Shown here: positions 1 through 13,251 of the stretch, piece after piece | How positions within the stretch are numbered: the first letter of the stretch is position 1 | Layout of the letters: every line of letters starts with the position of its first letter | Source: Pithys albifrons albifrons | Lineage: Eukaryota > Chordata > Aves > Passeriformes > Thamnophilidae | DNA length: 64,000 nt | Assembly (NCBI RefSeq): GCF_047495875.1 | Contig: NC_092497.1 | Location: 60,921,477 to 60,985,476, forward strand | Reading direction: 5' to 3' | Program-made: the position numbers and the translations under genes | Notes under the pieces: model-generated | The model's input: only the letters and a program-made list of their open reading frames with translations | What the model was told of the DNA's origin: nothing | Database searches by the model: none

Positions 1-336
1 ACTTGCTTTCCAGAAGAGGAGAATCACTTTCCTCATTACAGAACCAATGTTCAATGAACCACAAAACCATCCAAGGTTTCTATCAAGGTGATGGAGAGAG
101 CTTCTGACCAGCTCTGTTACAAAGCCCTTTCTGCATTATTTGTGCCCTGAAAGTCAAATCACTAAACAAAAGCAGTTTGACCACAAATACAAATCTGGTA
201 CTGTGAGAGCATGTCATGTGAAAATCCCTGTTCCTCAGCAGCTGAGGACCACCACCACACTGGAGACACTCTTCCTGCTTTTTAACATGCTACAGTAGTC
301 TCAATTTTCACATCAAAGAGTGGAAAGGTTACGTAC
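1..336 (-). other. EPB41L4A intron (downstream part)
   Basis: Intron sequence following exon 337-456 in transcript sense. I see no repeat, exon or regulatory element in it. Confidence 0.7.
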
Positions 337-456
337 GATCGAGATCTGTGCCTGGATCGCCGGTAGTTTGGATCTGCCTGCGTTTTCCCCTTTTGTCGTC
401 GCAGCACAGCTTCCCATTGAGGAGCCGAGTCAATCATATCATTCTCCTGCCGTAAT
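337..456 (-). CDS. EPB41L4A: EPB41L4A exon, Ser/Arg-rich tail
   Basis: This 120-nt exon (phase 2 at both ends) encodes [20 protein letters not shown], then [20 protein letters not shown]. The acceptor is gtgcag|A and the preferred donor is TC|GTACGT at 336-335; a second GT follows 4 nt downstream, so the exon end carries a few bases of doubt. The human protein as I remember it continues with more RS dipeptides and a C-terminal domain encoded by exons left of the window. Confidence 0.94.
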
Positions 457-3099
457 CTGCACAAGAAGTACCAGAAGTTTAGTCTGAGGTCCTTGATGCA
501 GAATGCTCAGGAAAGCAACCAGAGGGGGTTTTTCCCCACAAAAATCCAGCTTCTGCAATGCAGGACTTTAAATTTTCATCTTGCTAGATTTTAATTAATG
601 TTCCTAAACTACTCAAAAATATAGGAAGGACATACAAAACTCACTGATTTGTTGTTTAGAAACAGCATAAGCCAAAAAAAAATCATCCATGACTGGAAGA
701 ACAGACCCACAACTTGAATTCTTCATGCCAGCCCAAGCCAATCATCCAGAACTTTTTCCCTCTTTATATATTCCAGTCCACTTCATCTACAGCGAGTGGA
801 AGAGCCATATCATGATACAAGACCATACTACTACAACAATTTTTACCATTACTTTTCTGCAGCATGCACTTTCCTAGGATCCAGGGAAATTCCCCTGATC
901 CCCTTGGTGAGTTCCCACTCAGAAGAAGCGGTCTCTTCATCCTGACATGCAACAAAGCCCAGATGGCACTCCTTCTGCACCATCCCCTGAGGCTTTGTTT
1001 GGTCCCTGTCTCTTCTTGTGTTCATCTAAATAATATGCTATGCCTTTTTATTTTTTCTCTTTTTATTATTATTATTTCTCTAATTCATGAGTTCATTATT
1101 GGAATGCATTGTAGATTGAACCAAAAGTCAAAATCCTTTCAAAACAGCATGTTGTTAGCAGGCTGATGTAATCCTACAATGCTACAGCCAGCCAGGACAG
1201 CCAGCATGCCAGTGTTTGACCAAAGTTCCACAGATGCTTCTCACAGTTTTGGGGTTGCACATATGAGTGGTGGAATAGAATTCTAATGGATTGTGATCAC
1301 TGCTTGGTCACACCAGTGAATTTAGAGCTCAGTAGGGATTTCAAAACAACCCCATAAAATACTACCCCAAAGTTGCTTGTCTGATAGGATGGTACAACTG
1401 GCATAATGAAGAAATCAGAGGAGTTTAACAAAAAACGGAAACACTGAGAGGTGAAACAAACAAAGAAGCCAACAGAGATAAAGGGATTACACTGGAGACA
1501 CAGGAAATGCAAAGCATGTTGTTTCTCTTCATTACAGGTGTACTTTTCTCTTTGAGTTTTGAATTGTGTCCAGCTAAACCGGCTACACAGGGTGCTGTTT
1601 TTTCTTTAAACAGATCTTCTCTCACATGCATAATGAATTTTGAGCTGCATCTCCAACTACCATAAACAGCCACAACTCTACCAAATGGTGCAAAGCATCT
1701 GGAGAACATTGCATCTTCAGGTTTTGATTTCTAAGCAAATCTTTTTAAATCTGTAATCTGGTGACAGGCATTAACATAAACTTCTATCTAAGGATTTAGC
1801 AGAAGAACTCACACAGCAACAAGTAATGAACTGTGATTTTCATCCCTAATAATCCAATTTGTGGAGACAGCAATCATCCCATATGGTGTAAACACAACCA
1901 ACTGCCTCCCACATACAGCAGTCACTTGCACAAAAAGAAGACCTGCAGCTGCCAGATCAGCACTCCTGCCATGGGTGGTGGGTCTGCCATCTCTCCCAAA
2001 CACCAGCTGCTAACAGGTCAAGCAGACAGCTGTTCTTGAAAGGAGACATTCAGATGTTTGCCATAAAACAACTAAGTGATACTCATTTTCCTCAGGAAAC
2101 CCTCACAGCACAGCAGAGTGTGAGGTCTGTACTCCAGCACAGAGCACACGAGATCTTCCACTTCTGTGTCTGAAGCCACAGTTTCACACTTGCCAAGAAT
2201 GACCTCCTGCTGAAGGAGTTCCACATCATTTCTGCTGGGGTTCACTCTACTAATCTGGTAGATCAACATCTACTGATGAATGGCAAGCACAGTCCTTAGC
2301 AATTCACTCATTTATCCCAAAGTACTTCATATTTCTACTCTGCCACCTTTCTTCTACTTGTTGAACCACACAACAGTGTTCATCACTGGTTTGTATCTCT
2401 TTAATCTGAGCAAAATATTTAAACCCATTATACAAATACATTATAAATACATTAAAACAAGCAGTGTCAGTACAGTTGAAGTACCACAACAAAATTCTGT
2501 TAGATGGAGACAGGAAGAAACAAAACATCCATTTTGCTGAAGCAAAGAAAGGTACTATGCTCACATTTAACAACATAAAGGTTGACCAAGGTAACCCAAT
2601 CTTTATATAAAATACATTGTTTAGATACAATTATCAAATTCTAAAATTTAAAGATACTTCTGAATGAAAAGTGTTGCCCTTGTTCTCAAAGTCCATTGCA
2701 ACTTTCCTTACATTCTTTTCACTATTTGATCCCACAAAGGAACTTGTTTATATATGCCTATATAGAAATATGTTATCCCACAAACACATTTCACATGTTC
2801 CTGGCATGTGAAATAAATCCAGCTGAGATTAATAGGTATCACAGTAACAAATTGGGCATTATTTCCAGGAAGACTTGATGATAAAATGGAAAGTCTCATG
2901 ACTATCATCACTCCTCTATTGCATTATAAGTGGAGGGTTTTCCTCATTTCAGGTGATATGATAACAAGATACATTTATACAATAAAAAAGTCTCTTAAGG
3001 TGAGCCATTCTGAAGGTTTGATTCTTGAAACATTTTTCAAAATATTTAAGCATGAAGTTGTTATTTAGGTACAATGTACAACAATGAGGGGCTTACTGG

Positions 3100-3794
3100 A
3101 GCTGTAAAGGTAAAAGGCAACCTTGGCTGCAAAAACCAAGAGATAGTGAAATTCAGGACCCTGAGAGGAAGGGCAAAAGCAAGATCACATCACTAGCCTC
3201 TACAACAATCATGCTGGAAAAGTCCCATAGGATAAGGCACTGGAGGTAAAAAAGGCCCAAGAAAGCTGGTTAATATTCAAGGATCACCTTCTCCAAACTT
3301 AAGAGCAGTTTCATCCCAGTGATTCAGAAGTCAGGCAAAAATGCCAGAAGGTCTGCATGGATGAACCAGTTGCTTCTGGCAAAACTCAAGCAAAAAAAGA
3401 AAACCTACAAAGAGTGAAATTAGAGGCAGGTAATATAGGAGAATTTGAAGAATGGAAAAGGAATTAAGGAACAGAAACATTGTCTGAGCATGTAGGGATG
3501 AGGTTAAGAAAGCCAAAGCTCAAATGCAATTGAATCCCAGTAGAAATGTCAAAGGCAACAAGAACCTGAATGGAAAGCAGCTTCACAAGAGAAAAACCTG
3601 GGAGCCCCAGTGGACACCAAATTGAACATGAGCCAGCAACATACCATTGCAATACTGGAACTGAATTGGATCCTGGACTGCGTTGAGCAAATTACTGACA
3701 GCAGATCAAGGGAGGTGATCGTTCCCCTCTACTCAGCAGTGCTGAGGCCACACCTGGAGTGCTGGGTCCAGCTATGTGCTCTCCAGGACAGGAT

Positions 3795-3834
<40 letters not shown>

Positions 3835-4234
3835 GATGGAGGAACCTCTCACATGAGAAATGGCTGACACAACTGGGTCTGTTCAGCCTGGAAAAGGGAG
3901 GCTCAGGGAGATCTCATTCATCAATATAAACACTTGAAAGGAGGATGCAAAGAGGACAGATCCAGGATTATTTCAGTGGTTCCCAGTAACAGGATTGGGG
4001 TGATGGGCACAAACTGAAACACAGGATTTCCTCCTGAATGTCAGTAAACTCCTTTTCCCTGTGAGGGTGACCAAGCACTGGCATAGGTTGCTAAGGGAGG
4101 TGGTGGAGTTTCCCTCCTTGGAGATACTCAAGAGCCATGTGGCAGTGGTCCTGGGCACCTAGTTCAGGTGGCTGCACCGGACAGCACCCAGAGGTCCCTG
4201 CCAGCCTCAACCATTCAGTCATTCTGTGATTCTA
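3100..4234 (+). mobile_element. CR1 LINE, 3' portion, decayed
   Basis: This is the 3' third of a CR1 non-LTR retrotransposon. The plus strand resembles the end of CR1 ORF2: remnants of the C-terminal RT region such as SREVIVPLYSAVLRPHLECW at about 3703-3765 match the known CR1 pattern. The 3' UTR follows, ending in the CR1-typical ATTCTGTG-ATTCT at about 4221-4234. Frameshifts and stops show an old, dead copy. The 5' boundary is approximate. It is antisense to EPB41L4A. Confidence 0.85.
3800..3829. repeat. (GA)n microsatellite inside CR1
   Basis: About 15 AG units in an uninterrupted run interrupt the CR1 element between its ORF2 end and 3' UTR. The tract is an expansion within the old repeat. 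Confidence 0.95.
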
Positions 4235-6514
4235 ATCAGGTGGGTATTTTAAGTGTAGTCAAGCAGGAAACTATGCTTCAGTGCACCTAGTCTACTACTT
4301 TGTTTTTCTCCACACAATAAATTTGGGCTACACCATTAAAAAGGTAAATACATTTCTTCTATGATTGAAATATGCTTGTAATAGATTCATCTTCATATTT
4401 TTAGGAATATCTGCCTAAAATAAAACATTCCTATGATGAAATGAAACCTCAAGTACTTGAGATCAACTGAAGAGTTTCTCCCTAACATTTTCTCCAGTGT
4501 TGTACCATCAGAAGTTCTTACCTACATTTCTGTTTTGATCTGATAATTTGTTTTCTTCTCACAAATAGTTCACAGTGATCTCTTATCATGTGAACAATAT
4601 ATTCTGCTCTTCTATGATCAGCAGATTCATTTGGTTAATGTGAGTATTCACTCATCATATTCCAATAAAATAGAACAATTTTATTTAAGCCAAATTTATT
4701 TGCTTGTCCCAGGGATCTGATTATTGAACTGGGAAATTGATTATATTAATCTATGCAACAGGTAAAACGTGATTCCCAGAAGTTAAGTCTCATTATAATG
4801 TCCCATTTAACCCTGTTTAGGGCTGGCTCATCTCTGCTAACTGGAAAGATAAGCTACTCAGTGACTCTGCCCTTTTTAGCTTGTTATATTCCTGTTGTGG
4901 CTGCTAACAAAATGCAGAAATTCATTATGACTGGTTGTTTTCTTGCACCTGATCACAAGGCACAAGTCTCAAACTTCCAGTTCCTGTAGTATTTGTTTAA
5001 TCTAAAACTGATAATGACTTTTTATCAGGTTTGATTTCATATGATCACCTAAGAGTAAGAGAAGCTGTAAGATTAACATTTTTGCTGTATCTTACATTTC
5101 TGAGAACATGAAAAACTTAGAAACAATGAACACAAATTGATTTTTTTTTCTTTTAAGTATTTTACATGAGGTGAGGAAGGGTTGGTAAAGGCCCTTTTAT
5201 TCTTCAAAAAAGACAAGCACTACTTAATCCTCACAATTCAGTCTTTATATTGCAAGGAGTTCTTTAAAACATTCTTGTGGTAGTCTCTAATTTCTTCCAC
5301 TTGTTTGTGGGTCTCCCTGCACAAGAGTTTCATCATAGAAAAGAAAAGTGTTCTAAGAAAAAGGATACAAAATACCATTTAGTATTGATCACTGAAACTA
5401 CTCTCAGCATTTCATTCAAACTTCAGATGAAAAACAAATCTTCCATGCACAGTAGGTTATTGTTAGCCAAGTATCTTACAAGATTGTGCTCTAATTTAAG
5501 TAAGCTTCAAAGAAATATTATGTCTCAGATATGCTTTACACCAGTAACACAATTATTTTTTTAGCATCTCCTTAAGTACCGAAAATCATGCTTAAAATAT
5601 TGTTATACTGCATAATCCTGTAGCACTATCTTACATACCATTATTACTAAGAGCTTCCAAAGATCTTAAAAGCATTTATCACTCACAGTACTGCATGTAA
5701 GACAAGAAGAAATGACGGCAGCTCATGCAGGCAGCTTCTTAGACAATTTGACTTAAACAATTCCTCTTTTGTCCAGTGACATTTGTCTTACACTGTGTTT
5801 GTGCAATTTGAAGAAATTCTGTTTTTTAAAAATGTTTCCATAAATAACTCTCAAATGCTGTTATCTCCAGCACAACACAAAAGACACAAGTTAGTTGTTT
5901 TGCCATCTTTTTCATATCAGTAATGAGAAAAATAGAATATATAAAACAGGACTTGTTAGCATCACTTGATATGAACTACTGTTGCCCTGTTAAAAGTTGA
6001 CAATGCACACTTTTTGGGTTTAGGCCCAGACTTCATATTTGGGAAATAAAATAGTTTCACTATTAAATTTTTGCATTTAAAAACAACACTGAGCTTCAGA
6101 TCCACTAAAAATATTTTTACTTCCCCTCAAAAGCTTTTTTTCCACCATATCAGCTCTTGAGTTTATTTAAATATATATTGAAGTATATGCTGAGAATATC
6201 ATTATCAAGGTATTATCCACTTTATTTCCATTTTTATTGCAAGTCTTCTGTAAATATGTCCCATATTTGACTTTGTGGTTCATTACTGAGTTCTTCCCAA
6301 GCAACAGGAGGGCAAGTATTCATTGCATACATCTGTGATATGTATGTTTTGGCAATTATCACTCTTCCTATTCAGAAAGGGACCTTCAGCTGCCTCAGGA
6401 GGTCTCGGTGCATATAAGACATGTTGGATTCCATCTCACTAGGTTTAGCTAAGAAAAATCCATCTCTATGTGTCTGTGTTTCATGTCCCCATGTCTAAAA
6501 CATATAAACGTCAC

Positions 6515-6592
6515 CTGTTTCTCTTCTTCCGATGCTCCCTGTTGGAATTTTCTGATTCGCTGCCACTGCTGGTGTTACAGCGAGACCGAGAT
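6515..6592 (-). CDS. EPB41L4A: EPB41L4A exon, Ser/Arg-rich tail
   Basis: This 78-nt exon (phase 2 at both ends) encodes SRSRCNTSSGSESENSNREH then RKKRN. It is the RS- and serine/acid-rich stretch of the tail and matches EPB41L4A almost residue for residue. The acceptor is gttcag|A and the donor AG|GTGACG. Confidence 0.95.
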
Positions 6593-9500
6593 CTGAACGA
6601 GAGAAAAGAAACATCTCAGGATAAAATTATATACTAACACTTGAATTATTGCACTGCTAAACAGGGAAAGAACATTACTGCAAAGACATTACTAGGAAAA
6701 TCAGAATTAAAAGACCTTAGAGGGCTTGTCTAACCTGCAAGTAATATTATTCTTTTTATTGTTTGGGAAGAACTACTTTGAAAGTAATGCACCCAGAATG
6801 TAGTATCAGGTGAGTGCTATTATTTTATTTTATCTCTCAGCATTTTTTGTGTGTGTGCCACAGGACTTTGTTTCTTTGAGATGTGAAATGTTTTATCTTT
6901 AAATTGTATGTATTCTCGCTCTTTTCTTCTTGCATACTGTGATACTCCCAACAGAAATGATACAGCAATTCTAGTTTTGCTGGCAAAACTAAAAAAGCTC
7001 ACAGATCTGTCTTCTTCTATTCACCACAGCTTCTGTCTTACCTGTAGCTAATGTTCATATTTTTCAAGTGTCAGGAAGCATGGATGAAACATCATTGATT
7101 TTTACAAATATAGAAAGCTGAAGTGCACACACAGTCTGATGTGTACCAGGCCAGCTTTGGGATGACCTGACGCAGCTACAGAGATGGTGCGTCATGCAAG
7201 GACAAAGAAATAAAACAGTTACTTCTATATCACCTCTAGATGCAAAGCTTCCAATGGTAAGGTGACATTTATGGTTCTGATTATTTATTACTGAAAAAGA
7301 CTGGTGGAACAGGCTGATGCTGAACTACCTACAGACAAACTCCTCATCCTAGAAACAAATACTTGGACACAACTATTTGATACCCTTAAATCCTTGATTG
7401 CATTTTGGAGTAGACAGAGCAACAGTCAGGGTTTGGACTCTTCTTATTTTAGCACCAGGCTGAGTCCTAAAAACTGGTACTCTTATCAAAACCTGGTCTG
7501 GACCATTGATTCTTTGGTATGATGATGGTCTCTGAATGGTTGGATTTGATGATATCAAAGGTTTTTTCCAACCTAAGCAGTTCTTTACTCTATGAATGCC
7601 TCCAAAGAAAGACATGTTTCTCTGCTACACTGACAGCCCAGCTAATAAGGAAAGTTGACTGATACTAGCATGACCTGATGTGGAATGATTTAGGGTATCA
7701 GGAGTTAAAATCAGTGATGGTTTTGCTGCAATGGAAAACAGAAATTTTCTTCAGAGGTCTCTTGGCACAAAAGAGGAGCTGTAAGGGGATAACTCCAAAC
7801 GAGACTGTCAGAGATTCATACTTTCTTATGCCTCCTGGCTTCTGCTCTTTGATAAGCCACTTTTGCAAGGGGATGGATTTGTTAAACCACACCTCAAACA
7901 AGCCAAGGAGTGAACGCAGTTCATTAAGTGTAACAGCTAAGAGGAAACATTTCTTGAGGAGTAGGAGGCTATTGACTAGCACCTGCTCACAGCATGATCT
8001 AGCAGTTTAGGAACAAGAGCCGAAATATGTTGAGAAAAAAACTGTTCCTAGGGAACAGAACAGATGCAGCATATAATCTCCCCTGACTGTCCTATCTCAT
8101 TAGGGTCTCTCTACTTTCCAGACATACGTGAGAGTCTCATGAATTTACCAGTAATTTATAGTTGGTTTTATCAAATTGTTATGTTGTTAAATGCCTCAGT
8201 CTGTGATTTGGTATCCCCACTCCCTTAAATTAGGAAATCTTTAACTTAAATAGCTCCCATTCAAACAAAAATGTCTTAGAATAACAGGACAACTAAAGCC
8301 TAGGAAAATCAGTTCAACCCTGTTTGTCTGACGGGAATGAGCCTGGGAAAGTGGAATTTCCCCAGAGAAGAAGCAGAAGCCTCGCCCCAGTCCCAAGTTT
8401 CATGCTTGCAATCTAAAGGCACTGAGAGGCTCAGGAAAGCCAGGTTCCCAGGTAAAACATACATTTTTCTGGGTGAAGCTTAAAGTGCAGATAAAAAAAA
8501 GTATATTACTATAGAAAATTGTAACCCCAAAGAAAGAAGGAAGATTAAAAGATGGTGCTAAAAAGATTCACTCAAGTACAATAAAATAGTTAAGATCAAT
8601 AAATGCCCTAGAACTGCAGCAGACCTTATATATCCAAAAGTCTACTTTCCCCTGCCCCAATCTTAGCAGATGTTTAATAAATATTCCACTAATCTCAAAA
8701 TTAGTGAGTCATTCAAGCAACTTTGTTCTTCATGCTTTCAGATCATTAGCATGATTCTTTTTCCCACATTTCTTAGTGAAATAAGTATTTTCTTATTGTG
8801 ATTTAACCAATTTATCCCATAAGGTACCAAAGCATCAAAAATCCAGCGTGGCAGGCAAAATACAAGATAAAAAACCTATTTGATCAAATTCATGATAAAC
8901 TCTTTCTCTAGCTTTTCAGGAATGGAAATCTGATCCACCTTTTGGATACTGCACATCAAATTACCCTGTGTCCCTGTCAGAAAAGCCCTTGTAGGGAGAC
9001 AGAAGGGCTGCTGAGCTGTCAGCTGAATGGCAGCTGCTCATGGTTGCTGTCAGAATATTACCTTTCACTGAACATTAAACACCAGCTTTTACTGAACTCA
9101 GTAAAATACCTAAAAGGGAAACAAAGGTGCTTTCCTAAGTCAAGAGCAAGAATACATGAGATCATTCTGATCTCTGACAATTACAAAGTACCTTCCATCC
9201 TTTATTCCCTTGTTTGCTTGGTCATGCAATATATTTGATATTGCAGGTATTATACCTATATGGTCTGATACAAGGAGCAGGAAAAAAGGCATAGTTAATT
9301 TGGCAAGAGACACAATGAATTCAGTACAGGAGAGTGCTTGAAGGGTTGAGGTCTGTTGCAGAATTTGGAATTTCAGAGAAAGAGCAGAGAGAGAAAGCTC
9401 ACATTCTGGTGCAGTCTATTCTGACTAACATGAGAGGAGAGTAGCCAGATTGTGAGGAAGTAGAGGTGTGTTGCAATATACAACAACAAACCTGTGCATT

Positions 9501-10508
9501 TGTATTGCAATACAGCAGACACAGCCTTGGGAAGAGGTCCCTCCTGAACAATGGGGCTTTCCACCTGAGATGCTTAACTAAATCTTCTAAGTTTTATGTT
9601 GGACATCTATCACAAGACTACTACTGGCAGCTTGTAATGGCAACATCTTTCAAAAAATAATCTGTTATCTGATATAATAAGTACAAATTATATGAACACT
9701 TTCTTTGGCTTCCTGTGATTGTTCCAGAGATGTTTGTATCTCTGCCAGAGCTCCTTTCCCATGCTGCAGCAGTGAATCAGATCCTGGGAGTGCTTCCCCT
9801 CTTTCACAAGTTTCAGGAGTCTCAGACATTCAAATGCACTACACTGTCTCCTTATTCTGGCAGTGTGAGTAGGAGCACAGGAGCAAGGAGAAGCACAGAA
9901 CAGACAGATGTTGCAAAAACCTGTCAAAAGCTGAAGCTGTTGAAGGGCACACCTGAATTTACACCAGCATTTTGGAATGTGACATTCAGTCAAGCAGGGG
10001 GAAAAAAGAAGCTTCAGAAAACAGTCAGCAAAAAATGTGGAAGACAATGAGAATACGATGAGGAGCTACATACGCCTTTGCACTTATCTTTTCCAGGAGA
10101 ATTCATCACAAATGACAGCATACTTACTTTCAAAACAGGTTAATTAAAAGCAGATAGAGAGGCTGAAGAATTAAAACAAATCTACAGTTTCAAAATCCAA
10201 AAGCTAAAACTTCTGAAATTGACTTTCAAGTTGCAGACAAGCTCTTAGTAAATTTTCACAAACTGCTTCTGGCATGGTGTAGTAACAATGTGCAAGGTAA
10301 CTTGCAAGACTGTGCTGTGAGGAGGTTATGCCACAGAGCGTTTTAGCAAAAGTAGGACAGGAAAGAAAAAATGAAATGGGCATAACAACAAACCTTTTCA
10401 ACATTTAAAAAGATGTGAAAGAAGGAAGAAAAGGAGGGCATGCAGTCAACTAAAATATGATCAGCACTTTCACTACCATTTCATAGCTGTTGTAGATCAT
10501 ATATTTAC
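6593..10508 (-). other. EPB41L4A intron
   Basis: Intron of 3.9 kb. It holds one short CR1 3' tail (about 7533-7598). Opposing open frames of about 110-120 codons at 9688-10050 have no recognisable domain and look incidental. Confidence 0.75.
7533..7598 (+). mobile_element. CR1 3' tail fragment
   Basis: The plus strand resembles the extreme 3' end of CR1: a GGATTTGATGATATCAAAGG-like segment, then TTCCAACCTA and degenerate CTATGAAT terminal units. It is short, so the call is moderate. It has the same orientation as the other CR1 copies here. Confidence 0.6.
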
Positions 10509-10556
10509 CTTCTCCTTTGCTTTAAATCTGAATCTTCACCACTGTTTTGATTTTTC
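10509..10556 (-). CDS. EPB41L4A: EPB41L4A short cassette-like exon
   Basis: This short 48-nt exon (phase 2 at both ends) encodes KNQNSGEDSDLKQRRR. The SGEDSDLKQRRR part matches EPB41L4A. The acceptor is gtcacag|G and the donor AG|GTAAAT. Being 16 codons long and symmetric, it could be skipped without a frameshift. It was found from splice signals and homology and is too short to show as an open reading frame. Confidence 0.93.
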
Positions 10557-12990
10557 CTGTGACATTAAGGAAGTTTTAATGAAATACCATAGAGTTGCTT
10601 AATACAAATACACAAACTGACACATCTTTAAAGAAACCCCAAAACTTTATCAAGTTTTTTGGTTTTGTTTTCTTTTTTTCAGCACAATGTAAGGCAGAGA
10701 AAATAGGGCATGTGCTTGTTTAAAATTTCAGGACACCTTTACAGTAAGTTGCAAAGGTATAGTCCCCTTCAGGCTCTCATTGCAAACCCCTGACTTGCAC
10801 AGATAAGAATAGCATGCTGGCCTTTAGATTTTCCTGCTGTTTCCAACACAGCAAAGTCTGATGTTTTCCTCTTAACTTCAGTAAAAAGTGCATAAACAAC
10901 ATGGCTATTGTTATTAAACAGTTGGAAAAGGAAAGTGCATAAATAAAATCAAGATTCAGGAAGATGTATTTAAGTCAGAACCTACCTATTATTGTCAGTC
11001 TTCACATATGAGATAAGGCTTCTAAAAACATTTTGTTCATGTGGTAGCCCAAGAGAAAACTTGCTGTTGGCATGACTGCCTGGACACTGACTAGATCAGT
11101 CAAATGCAAATCCCAGATGATAAGATCTTTGTATCTCATAACAATTTCCTGCTCCATAGTCCAAAACCACTTTTCTTTTCTTGGTATGAGGCAGTTTTGC
11201 ACTGCACATCTACAGTATTTTGTTTTAACAAAGTCAAACAAGTCCTTCTGATAACTAAGGTAGCAATGCATCAGACAACCTGTGCTGGTTTTGACTGAGG
11301 TTGAGTTAGTTTTCTTCCCAGTGGCTGGTATGAGGCTGTGTTTTAAATGTGTGCCAAGCACAGGGTGATAGCACAAAGATGGTTTTGTTATTGCTGAGCA
11401 GGGCTTACACAGAGCCACGGCCTTTTCTGTTTCCACACTGCCACTCTGGAGAGGAGGCTGGGGGTGCATGGGAGGTTGGGAGGAGACACAGCCAGGACAG
11501 GTGACCCCAACTGGCCAAAGGGATATTCCAGACCATGTGGCATCATGCTCAGTGTATAAAGTGGGGGGAAAAGGAGGAAGGGGAGGACATTTGGAGTAAT
11601 GTTTTTTGGCTTTCCAAGTAACCACGCACGTGATGGGGCCCTGCTCTCCTGGAGAAGGCTGAACAACTGCCTGTCACTGGGAAGCAGTGAATTAATTCCT
11701 TGTTTTACTTCACTTGTGTGTTCATCTCTTGCTTTCTATATTAAACCATTTTTATCTAAACCCATGAGTTTCCCAGCTTTTACTCTTCTGATTCCCTCCG
11801 CAGTCCTGCTGGTGGTGGTGTGAGAGAGCAGCTGCATGGGGCTTGGTTGCTGTCCGGGATGAAAACATGACAAAATCCATTTGGGAAAGACATTGCTATC
11901 AATATCTATGAGGGCTCTGTCCAACAGCACAAATCAGCATAAGTCTACTATAGTAGACAGAACTACACTGATTTATTTGACGTCACTAAGCATACACCAT
12001 GAATGAGTTTCTTCACTCCTATTCCAGACAGCTAACGGCCAATAAAAGTCTGGAGCAGTTCAGAAACTTGAAAAGTATAAAAGCTCCATATCAAACTAGA
12101 TTTCCTCATCACTATAACCGCATTGTCAGAGACCCCTTTGCAAGCCTTAGCTATGAAAGTCGAACAGATGATCATTTCAGAGCTGCCAAAAGGAGATGTA
12201 ACTCTCAGGTGCCGCTCAAAAGGCAGTCTTAGAAGACTGCAATGAATATGACACAGTATCTATGCTTGCTTATATTTCACAACAGATCACAGCGTCAGGT
12301 AAGGTGTCTCAGTGATGAAAGTAGCTTCTTAGCAGGACAAATCATTCCAGGTAACACGAAGTCTCTCAATACTGCACCACTTCAGAACTCTCCCTGTAAT
12401 TTACATTTTGGACATACTCAGGAAGCTACAGACCAAGAACCTTCATTCATTTAGTTTTACTTCTCCAAGTTATTCAATTCAGCATGTACCAACTGTGAAC
12501 ACATCAAGTATCACATAGTGGTATTTTTGCTGGTGTCCTCTCTAATGTAAAGTTGTTCACACAGTTGAAGACAGCCTTGTGGCTCATTCATTAAATCCTT
12601 GTGGCAGTTAAAGCAAAACAATATACCTAAAATTCTGCTCTGTATTGGAAGCTCATTGTCAAGCAATATCCGTCAATCCTTTCAGTTCATCAGGGAAAAA
12701 CAGCTGCAGCAACTGGAAGCATCTTGTACATGCTAAAAATGAAATTTCTCATATTTTTAACACGATTTTCCCAGTGTCCAGAACAGCACACAAGCAAACA
12801 AAGCTTCCTTTCCAAAATCAGATATGGTATCCTCAATCAGGTTTTTCTTTTTGACTAACAACTGGCCCCCATAGAATAATCCTTTCCCCAGGACTCAACT
12901 GTGCCTACAAGAGCTGAACAGAGAGGATGCAGGACCCAAAGTTTCTGTAGGGAGAAGCCGATAGTAAGTAATTAACCTTGAGGGTCTTAC
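10557..12990 (-). other. EPB41L4A intron
   Basis: Intron of 2.4 kb containing the solo ERV-L-type LTR at 11281-11872. The rest shows no supported feature. Confidence 0.75.
11281..11872 (+). mobile_element. Solo LTR of an avian ERV-L family
   Basis: This 592-bp block begins TGTGCTGGTTTTGACTGAGG and ends with ATGACA, giving the TG...CA ends of an LTR. It resembles the abundant avian ERV-L LTR family that I recognise by its start, by its CCAACTGGCCAAAGGGATAT core and by its GC-rich middle. A TATAAA box is at 11555-11560 and an ATTAAA polyadenylation signal at 11740-11745, a normal LTR layout. No internal retroviral sequence adjoins it, so it is a solo LTR left by recombination. No exact target duplication could be seen, which suggests an older insertion. 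It differs in sequence from the LTRs of the provirus at 25868-32245 and is antisense to EPB41L4A. Confidence 0.88.
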
Positions 12991-13104
12991 CTCCTCCGGA
13001 CTGGCTGCCCAGACTCGTTCTCACTGCCACCTGATGGGTTCCTTCGACGAGAGTAAGGAAACTTTGGTGATTTATTGCGGTCATTTGGAGAATTATACAG
13101 TCCA
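12991..13104 (-). CDS. EPB41L4A: EPB41L4A exon, disordered tail
   Basis: This 114-nt exon (phase 2 at both ends) encodes [20 protein letters not shown] then [18 protein letters not shown]. The GLYNSPxDRxKSPKFPYxRRRNPS block is a strong match to EPB41L4A. The acceptor is cctag|T and the donor AG|GTAAGA. A (GT)n repeat in transcript sense lies about 92 nt upstream of this acceptor and could affect its use. Confidence 0.96.
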
Positions 13105-13193
13105 CTAGGGTTAAAAAGGAAGAGCAAACCATCAGCTTTAAAATTCCCAGGACAGTTAGGCCAGCTGAGATTTAGCTTACAAAAATGAGAAGG

Positions 13194-13251
<58 letters not shown>

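Larger units (their letters stand above)
457..6514 (-). other. EPB41L4A intron
   Basis: Intron of about 6.1 kb, AT-rich. It contains one long CR1 fragment (about 3100-4234) with an internal (GA)n tract. A minus-strand open frame of 65 codons at 2072-2269 looks coding-like but is not recognised. Nothing else can be supported. Confidence 0.75.

Noticed and set aside
11002..11625. 207-codon minus-strand frame
   Set aside because: Over half of it is the reverse strand of the solo LTR; no protein family is visible.
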